Assembly: GCA_023055505.1 (NCBI GenBank)
Contig: JALIRH010000140.1
Coordinates: 620,001-684,000, forward strand
DNA length: 64,000 nt
From: Callipepla californica brunnescens
Lineage: Eukaryota; Chordata; Aves; Galliformes; Odontophoridae
Reading direction: 5' to 3'
Shown: positions 56,801 to 64,000 of the stretch, one piece after another
How positions within the stretch are numbered: position 1 is the first letter of the stretch
Layout of the letters: every line of letters begins with the position of its first letter
Position numbers and translations under genes: made by a program
The notes under the pieces: generated by a model
Database searches by the model: none
Told to the model about the DNA's origin: nothing
Seen by the model: the letters and a program-made list of their open reading frames with translations, nothing else

Positions 56801-59763
56801 AAAACAAAACAACCTCCCATCAATACATAATCCAGAAAGCAGCACAGCTCTCTTAGAAAGGATAATGGTAATCACTGTGAACAAACAGAGACCCCTAAAC
56901 TTGGTTCAGCAGTACTGCTGACTAACGATATAATTCTGATGGTCAGTAAACTGCATCTTTGACACTATGAATCCCACAGCTTTTCTATTTGCATTGCTCT
57001 GTTCCACCACCAGCCACTGCCTCTATTCCACCAACACTTTCTGCTTTGTAGGCATGAGTGAGGACCATACATCGCCCCTCTTTTCTGGGGATGATGGGGC
57101 ACTAAAGTTTTAGCCACAAGATGGGAATAGAAATGTACATGAATACAAAAGTTATTCAAATAAATCTTTGATTATGTAAATTTCCAGATTCATTTTATGT
57201 GAATAATGGTTTTGAGAGAAGAAGACTGAGTCTTTCAGGAAACCATTTGCATCAAGACCTTAATAAATAGACTGTGCAAGAAAATGCATGCGAAACCAGG
57301 CTTTGTAAGTCCATATCAATTCTTAATCTATGAATTCTATGCAAAATAGCAACAGAGTTCTTCAACTTCTTTTCTTAACTTTCACGTCTTTATCTCACGA
57401 AATCTTACCAAACTAAATTGTTCAGGAGTGAATTCCTAGGGGCATTTTAATATTAAATTTTAGTCTTAGGCATTATATTAAAAATATACTATCTTTGTTC
57501 CATAATGCAGTATTTTAGATATTTCCTTTCCAGGAAATCTGAAAAAAGAACTATGAATAGAATAACAGATTCCCACTTATCTGGAAGAGGTAGAATTCAT
57601 TAAATTAGAAATGCTGACATTGATGGATACTGACTGTAAAGAACCTAGTCCACTGGTCTGAAAGAAGACAAGCATATCCAATGCCTCCATTTTCTTTTCT
57701 ACATGGAAAAAGACCGATCACATGTGGCTTGTAGAATTATAACCCAAATGGAGAAAAACGGAAAAATAATAAAAAATAAAAAAATAAAAAAAATGTCTTT
57801 CTGGTGGGAATCAAAGCATATCAAGTTTTATTCTAAGCATTTTTATCATAGGTTAGGCATGCAGAAATAACTTAAAAGTCTGCCACAGTGTCTTCTCATA
57901 TACATTAAATAGGAAATTAATTTCTGTTATGAAAGGCAGTAAATGACTGAGTATGTATATAAAAATGATCGTTTTAAGTTTTAATACTATTTTACCTTCT
58001 ATTCCTCCTTCCAGAAAAGCAAGTATAATTTTGACAAACAACATCAGTACAGCCTGAGGATCAGTACAACCTTGTAACACCGTTTCAGATACAAAATGAA
58101 TGTTTACTATTGTGAACTTCATTTGATGAAGATGAAGCAATACAATATACTATAAAATTAGCCATGTCTATATTAATAATGTTTTAATACTGCATTAAAC
58201 TGTCACTTGTGAAGCCTCAAGTCTACAGATGGAAATTAATAAATTAGGAAATACAAGGATGCATCTTGTAAAGTGTACTTATGAAAAAAACACAGATTTT
58301 ATTTTCATTATGTACATGCATACAGCTTTTCTAATGACATCAACGTTTGGAGAGTCTGATACCCTTATAAGTCTGTCCAATCTCATTATTCATGTTGCTA
58401 AAACAATTATGTAACTGACCTTAGTAATTGACATAAAGTGACAAAATTTAAGAGATAATACAATAAGACAAATTCTTCTATCTCAGGATACAAAAATATG
58501 GTTTCTAATACTAAAAAAGCAATAAATTACTCATTTGAATAAAAGATTCCTACCTACACTTCTAAAACAGATCTCCCTTTTCAAGTACTGTGAGAGATAC
58601 TGCACTATATAACAAAGCAGCTTTAATAAGTGCTTTCTTTAATATTGGTAACAAATATTTTGAAATTGAATTCACTACAACCCGGTATTTTCAGCAACTT
58701 ACTCATCCTATTATGTAATTTGGACAAATATTTCCTTTTTTTTTTTTTTTTTGCTATCTTATTAATCTCATTATCATAACAGTATTAGCAATCATCATAC
58801 TAAAAATACTGTGAGCAAGGTGGGTTTTCTTATGTTTTTTGTTTTGTTTATATTCTTAGTGCTCCATCCAGTCATCATTTGCATTCATTTGACATTACGC
58901 TCTAAACAAACCAAGTGAAAGAAGAAAAAGAAGAGGAGGTAAAAGTTCATTTTTCCTCACGTTCCTTTCAGAAGTTTTTACTCAGTTTAGTTTAATGAGT
59001 TGCTGTGAGTAACCTCAGGGAAAAAAAAATATATATATAAAGAAATGGAAGAGCTGGAAGAAAAAACAGTTTTTCTTCGTTCCTATAAACACAAAGGAAA
59101 ACAAATTTTGTGATTCATAATCCATAACGCTGAACTGAATTTTAAATGAAAAGGCAAAAGAATTAACCAATAAGGGAATCAAAGTACTGCCACTTTTTTA
59201 TTCTTTCCTTAGGAGCAATATAATTTTCAATGAACACTGAAGTGTAGTTCCATCCCCAATTAATCAGTTGGTCCAGGGCATGCTGTGAATTCCTGAAGTA
59301 AGCATTACCTGAGTGAATGTCAAACTGGTCTCTCCATGATGGTTCAAGTACCAGAAAGAGTGAAGAAAAGAAGAGCAGAAAGTAATTTTTTTTGTCTCCA
59401 AGTCAAATAGAAGATGTTTCAAAATATTCATATACTAGAGGCAATTCTGATACTAACTACTGTCCTACAGAACATTACAGCAAATATAGCAGAGATAAAA
59501 CCACTTCAAGAAAATCATGCTCTTCCTTGAAGACAATCAAGTGTTTATAAATGCAATATTCTCATAACAATTTACAATTACACTTCCATCTAAAAACTGA
59601 AAAGCAATCTTGCTTATTTTTTTCATGCTGTAATTAAAAGCTCATTGGTTATATTTTCTGAAAACACACGCACACATAAATGTATACGTATACTTTTAAC
59701 TGAATGAATGGCAACATCAATCTATAACAGTAACATTCTGTCTACAACAAACAATGCTAGGAG
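50881..59763. other. Unique AT-rich intronic sequence
   Basis: No family repeat or supported gene. A 133-codon plus-strand frame at 53554..53955 and a 52-codon hydrophobic minus-strand frame at 53751..53909 overlap each other in a moderately GC-richer patch. A GC-richer patch also lies at about 55640..55870. Simple A/T runs occur at 55389..55406, 57752..57794 and 58737..58752. Confidence 0.6.
57752..57794. repeat. A-rich AAAT/AAAAT tract
   Basis: Imperfect AAAAT and AAAAAAT units over about 40 bp. Confidence 0.8.
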
Positions 59764-59788
59764 AAAAAAAAAAAAAAAAAAAAAAAAA
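59764..59788. repeat. Homopolymer A25 abutting a CR1 5' end
   Basis: Twenty-five A residues directly before the point where CR1 similarity begins. CR1 elements do not carry A tails, and this is at the 5' truncation side, so the run is independent or marks the insertion target. Confidence 0.85.
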
Positions 59789-60266
59789 GGCAAGAATCTG
59801 ATTTGAGCTCTTGAAATGGGTCCAGAGGAGGGCCGCTAAAATGATCAGAGGGCCAGAGCACCTCTCCTATGAGGAAATGTTGAGGGAACTGGGCTTGTTT
59901 AGCATGGAGAAGGCTCTGGGGAGACCTCATGGTGGCCTTCCAGTACTTGAAGGGAGCATATAAACATGAGGAGGAACGATTGCTTACACAGGTTGATAGT
60001 GACAGGACAAGGGGGAATGGTTTTAAACTAAGATGGGAGATTCAGGTTAGACGTTAGGAGGAAATGTTTTCTCTCAGAGGGTGGTGATGCACTGGAACAG
60101 GTTGCCCAGAGAGGTTGTGGATGCCCCATCCCTGGAGGCATTCAAGCCAAGGCTGGATGTGGCTCTGGGCAGCCTGGTGGTTGGCAACCCTACCCATGGC
60201 AGAGAGGTTGAAACTAGATGATCTTTGAGGTCCTCTTCAACCCAGGCCATTCTATGATATTCTATG
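59789..60266 (+). mobile_element. CR1 LINE 3' fragment, about 480 bp
   Basis: The plus strand shows GGGTCCAGAGGAGGGCCGCT, ATGATCAGAGGGCCAGAGCA, CATGGTGGCCTTCCAGTACT, GGTTAGACGTTAGGAGGAAA, CACTGGAACAGGTTGCCCAG, CCCTGGAGGCATTCAAGCCA and ends CCATTCTATGATATTCTATG. It is a well-preserved 3' end of CR1, 5'-truncated, antisense to CSMD1. Its start is uncertain by about 15 bp next to the A25 run. Confidence 0.95.
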
Positions 60267-61546
60267 TGTCTTATCAGAAACTGCTTCTCCTATTTGTCAA
60301 TTTCCTTGCTGGTGGGATGCAAATAATAATGCAATGTGTAATAATGAAGTTATATGCAGTAATAAGGCATGATAATTATGGTGCATAAATACTGGATGAT
60401 TTTATAATGATTTTTTTAAAGTAGGAAAGTAAATGTTGGCATTTTTTTAACTGATTGAAGCCCACAAAGTTGTTTTTAAGCCTGATTAATTATCCAGCTT
60501 TAACACTCTGCTTCTTACATCACAAAATATACTCAAAGTCAAGTAGAGAAGATATAATAAAAGCTTCTGGTAATAATAGAAGGGTTTTGAAAAAGAACTT
60601 TTGCATCAGCAATAGCAGTCTAAGCGAAGCTGTGATGTACTGCTAAAATAAAATTAAACCAAAAACCCAAAACATCAGCAAAAATGAATGGGTTTACATT
60701 CTGAGCTTCTGTCTGGAATTTCAGCTGAGTTCTCTCTGATAAAATTTAACACATATCATTATAGGAAAGTCAATGCTGGGTATCTATTCAGATGGACAGA
60801 AATTACCAAAAATGCTTCCTCTGCTCCACATGTTAAATAGATCTATTTATCATTATAATATTTTACAAAGTTATCACAAATTGAACTTTTTTTCAGTTTG
60901 CACAGATTATTTGGACTTTTTTCTCTTTTGACCTTCATCCCTGCCACAGAAACTCCTGGGATCAAGAGTAGTTTATTATCTTGTGATACTGCCACAAGTT
61001 GCCTTTAGCAACCAAAACCATTTTTTATTTTCATTTTTCTTTTTTTTATTTAGGCTTTCTACTACTATCAAATTACATTGCTATAGCAAACACAGAAACA
61101 GCTGTGTTCATTTTGTCTGCTCTTGACCAAACTGTATGACTGTGAACTTGGGAAATTTCTCCAAATCTTATCACCTGCCAGTAAGTGAAATGTGACCCAA
61201 GCAGGAAGTTATCATAGCCTTTCAACTTTCCAACAGCCTTCATAGAATTATCTACTTCCTAGTAGACATTGTTCTCATCAGAAGAGTACCACTGAAGCTG
61301 TTAAGGTAATTTAGATTGTAAAGCTTCTAACAGAAAATAAGTTTAAAAAAAATGAAAAAATAAGTTAGGCATTTGGTTTTCCTCACCTACAATTTGCAGA
61401 TTTGTTTGAATCTCCCACTGTAATGTTCTTAGCATCCATAGCAAATTCTGTAGCTCAGGGCATTGGTAAGGAGCTAAGCAGATGACAGTGAACATAATCA
61501 AGAAACTTACGTACGTCTCCAGCATTGAAAGATATCCTAGCTATAG
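60267..61546. other. Unique AT-rich intronic sequence
   Basis: No gene or family repeat recognised. Confidence 0.6.
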
Positions 61547-61569
61547 TAATAATAATAATAATAATAATT
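61547..61569. repeat. Microsatellite (TAA)7
   Basis: Seven perfect TAA units plus a partial one, about 40 bp left of mariner copy 3. Confidence 0.92.
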
Positions 61570-61608
61570 AAGATATACATGCTATAAATAAGTCAGAAGG
61601 AGTTCTTC

Positions 61609-62166
61609 AAGGACTACTGAAAAAGTAATGTACCCTATATTATTATGTTTGTCCACAACATCAGAGGCAGAGGATGTTGGAAGTATGGCAGTAGAGGCAG
61701 AACCTTCCCACCAATATTGCATTACATTTTGTTGCTGTGACAAATGACAGCAAAGGGGCAGTGTGACACAGTGACATCTGACATGGAAGTGTGTATGAAG
61801 CAAAGGAATTGAATTCCTCCATGCAGAAAAAATTACACCCACTAACATTCATCAATGCTTGCTGAATATTTATGGAGACCAAATAGTGGATGTGAGCACA
61901 GTGAGGTGGTAGATGCTGTGTTTCAGCAGTGGCAATAGTGGTGTAAAGACGATCTATGTTATGGGCAGCCATACAGATTTTTACAAGCACAGCATGCAGT
62001 CTCTTGTTCATCACTGCTAAAAACGTATGGCTAATGGTAGTGGCCACATTGAAAAATAGTGTTTTGTAGCTGAGAATTTTCTCTATAAAATAGTGTTATT
62101 GTGGTCTTTGTATCAGTTCGCGTTTCCATGGAAATAAAAAGGAGGCATTTATTTCTGAGCAACCTA
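61609..62166 (+). mobile_element. Galluhop-like mariner remnant, copy 3, most complete
   Basis: The left end GACTACTGAAAAAGTAATG and right end GGCATTTATTTCTGAGCAACC are decayed inverted repeats. From 61811 the plus-strand frame reads EFLHAEKITPTNIHQCLL and continues YGDQIVDVSTVRW, then a stop at 61910..61912. This is the N-terminal helix-turn-helix of a mariner transposase (IH..L...YGD...STV.RW). From 61976 another frame reads DFYKHSMQSLVHHC, stop, KRMANGSGHIEK, stop: the C-terminal tail of the same enzyme. The roughly 200-residue catalytic core between them is gone, replaced by only about 60 bp. The copy is therefore an internally deleted, non-autonomous element with later frameshifts. The 128-codon antisense frame at 61661..62047 is a shadow. 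Confidence 0.87.
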
Positions 62167-64000
62167 TGTTCTTGTCCCCACACTGCTATCAAATTCACTT
62201 AGTTTCAGGGCTATGCTAAGCCCCTGCATTACGGATGCATTACTTTTGGAATGACCTACACACATTTTAGTCTCCAGTAATGCTTTTCCATATAATTTGT
62301 TATATGTCAGCAAGAGCTGATTTTAAGGACTGAATACTGAAGCAGCAAGAGTCTCCTTTATACTTCCATGAAGCCATCTTCCACGTAATTTAAAGAATGT
62401 TAAAAACGAAGCTGTGCTTTCAGCCTCAAATAATCCACCTCAGCTATGGAAGTTACTAATGACTCGGTTTAGAGAGGATGGTACTACTGGACAGGGCAAC
62501 AGGCTGCCAGTCACTTAAGTTCTTTTGTCAGAAGTAGCAGTGTGTCTCCATATTAGTTCTCAAATTTGGGAAAAGGTTTTCCTTCATGCAGAGTTTTTAT
62601 TGCATATTGTGTGAGAAGGTCCTCCAACTTCACAGGCATTTTGACAAAATACTTGCTTTAGCAAATCCTTCATTTTTTTTCTGGAAGTCCTTGATTAATC
62701 CTGAGTAACCAGAGAAACAGTTCTGCTGTTTGGCTGCAGGATGCCCCACACTCACCCCTTCCAGGTGATACGGAAACATCTAGCACCATTGAACTGCCTA
62801 CTGCATATGCATCCAGGATTCCTTCCTGTTTGTTCTCAGAAAAGCATCTAGATTACCAAGCTCTAGCTTTCAGCATAATTTCTTTTGTTTGCTTATCTTT
62901 GTGTGTGTGTTTGCTGTGTTGTTGTTTGTTTGTTATTACAGTTTGCTTGTTCATTTTGAGCTAATACAGCTTAAATCTGACCAAATTTTGTACAGATTTC
63001 TTTAGGGCAGGAACAGCTGCTTCAGCTGCCACTGCAGGTTTAGAGCAAGTATGGATTAAGTCAAGTAGAAAACCAACTACTACAGGAGATACTGTTATAA
63101 TCCATTTAATGTTATTCCTTATGCTTGCGTAAGTTTTCCTGGAGAATTTTTCTGCTGCGTGTCTATTCAACATACAGCAGTGCCTTGGCCTCCAGAAAAT
63201 GGCATAATATGACCATGTAGTTGGATCTTTTTGCAGAATCAGCCACCTGACAAGGTGGTGTCAAAGCCCTTTTCTACAGTCAATGATGCTATCAGAAAAA
63301 GCGCTATCATCAAAACATACAAGAAATTAAACTATGAGGTTTTGGAAAAAAAATAATAAATGTGTGCAATGGTTGGATTCACACAAGATAATACAGTGTT
63401 CAGAAATTGAATTTATCTATCCAAAATATGGCTTTCTATTTAACATGACATAAAGCCTACTTGGCATACTTCACAGGAAGGTGAATATGGAGGGACACCA
63501 CACCATAAATATCACATCATATTGTGAAATCAAACTTATGAGACAGACGTTGCTCACTTTCAGAAATACAAATATTAATATAAGGCAATGGGGGGATATG
63601 TTAACCCGTGATCATTACTTCTTTCTTTTTCATTCCCCAACAAGGTTCTTAACTGGATTGTGGATACATATCCATCCATATATACTGTGGAAGTCATGCA
63701 ACCACAGGACATCCCATAGAACTACACTTACTTCTTTGTCTAGGTCTACACTTCAAAACATTTGAGAAAAGACCTTTTCTACATAGGAGAACTATCTGAC
63801 AAAGACATCAAACCCCACCCAGTCTTAATAAAAACAGATGCCATCAAGGGAAATGGTGAACCAAATTCTGTACAAGAAAAGTTCAGGTGAATTGAAGAAC
63901 ACGAATAATAAGGTCAAACAGTCCCCTTCCTAAGAAACAGAGGATTTCTTGAACTTGAAATCTTGTCTGTTACCTCCACATTAGGCTTAATTCGGTTCTG
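62167..64000. other. Unique intronic sequence to the right edge
   Basis: No gene or family repeat recognised. A GT/TTG-rich low-complexity stretch is at 62900..62934. A 70-codon minus-strand frame at 62961..63173 and a 94-codon plus-strand frame at 63481..63765 have no domain support. Confidence 0.6.
62900..62934. repeat. (GT)5 and TTTG/TTG-rich tract
   Basis: GTGTGTGTGT followed by TTG and TTTG units. Degenerate simple repeat. Confidence 0.8.

Noticed and set aside
61661..62047. 128-codon minus-strand open frame
   Set aside because: Lies entirely inside mariner copy 3, antisense to the transposase remnant. A shadow, like 3978..4166 in copy 1.
62961..63173. 70-codon minus-strand frame with an alanine/valine-rich part
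   Set aside because: No family resemblance could be established. No conserved motif, start context or neighbouring exon.

Overview
The window reads as vertebrate nuclear DNA, most likely from a chicken or another galliform bird. It is AT-rich and has no bacterial-type gene packing. Almost every recognisable repeat belongs to bird families: CR1 LINE fragments with the (ATTCTATGAT)-type 3' end, Galluhop-like mariner remnants and short LTRs. No open reading frame longer than about 150 codons exists, and only one coding segment is convincing.

That segment is a single 217-bp exon on the minus strand (22594..22810) with clean splice sites. It encodes the first two-thirds of a CUB domain that I recognise as the N-terminal CUB of CSMD1, a giant type I membrane protein of CUB and sushi repeats acting as a neural and complement-regulatory receptor. 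Transcription runs right to left. 22811..64000 is therefore the upstream intron and 1..22593 the downstream intron, and the window is a small part of a very large gene. No first exon, promoter-like CpG island or second exon was found.

Layout, left to right. Downstream intron: unique AT-rich DNA, Galluhop copy 1 (3864..4396), a 20-base C run, a 1-kb CR1 with RT remnant (6480..7505), a CR1 tail (13355..13540), a short CR1 tail (18187..18286), then the exon. Upstream intron: CR1 (23366..23574), a (CA)12 and a GC-richer unexplained block near 28.7-29.0 kb, CR1 (33737..34200), a probable solo LTR (34651..35193), a long unique stretch, Galluhop copy 2 split by a nested 353-bp solo LTR with a 5-bp target-site duplication (45743..46490), a deleted relative of that LTR (46566..46755), CR1 (48020..48362), a tRNA-derived SINE relic (50806..50880), CR1 (59789..60266), and Galluhop copy 3 (61609..62166).

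I found no new genetic system. The best observations are the nested LTR-in-mariner with readable target-site duplication, the three internally deleted mariners that keep both ends of the transposase but have lost the catalytic core, and the ancient SINE relic. The rest is ordinary intron as far as can be judged by eye. Conserved noncoding elements cannot be recognised without alignment.
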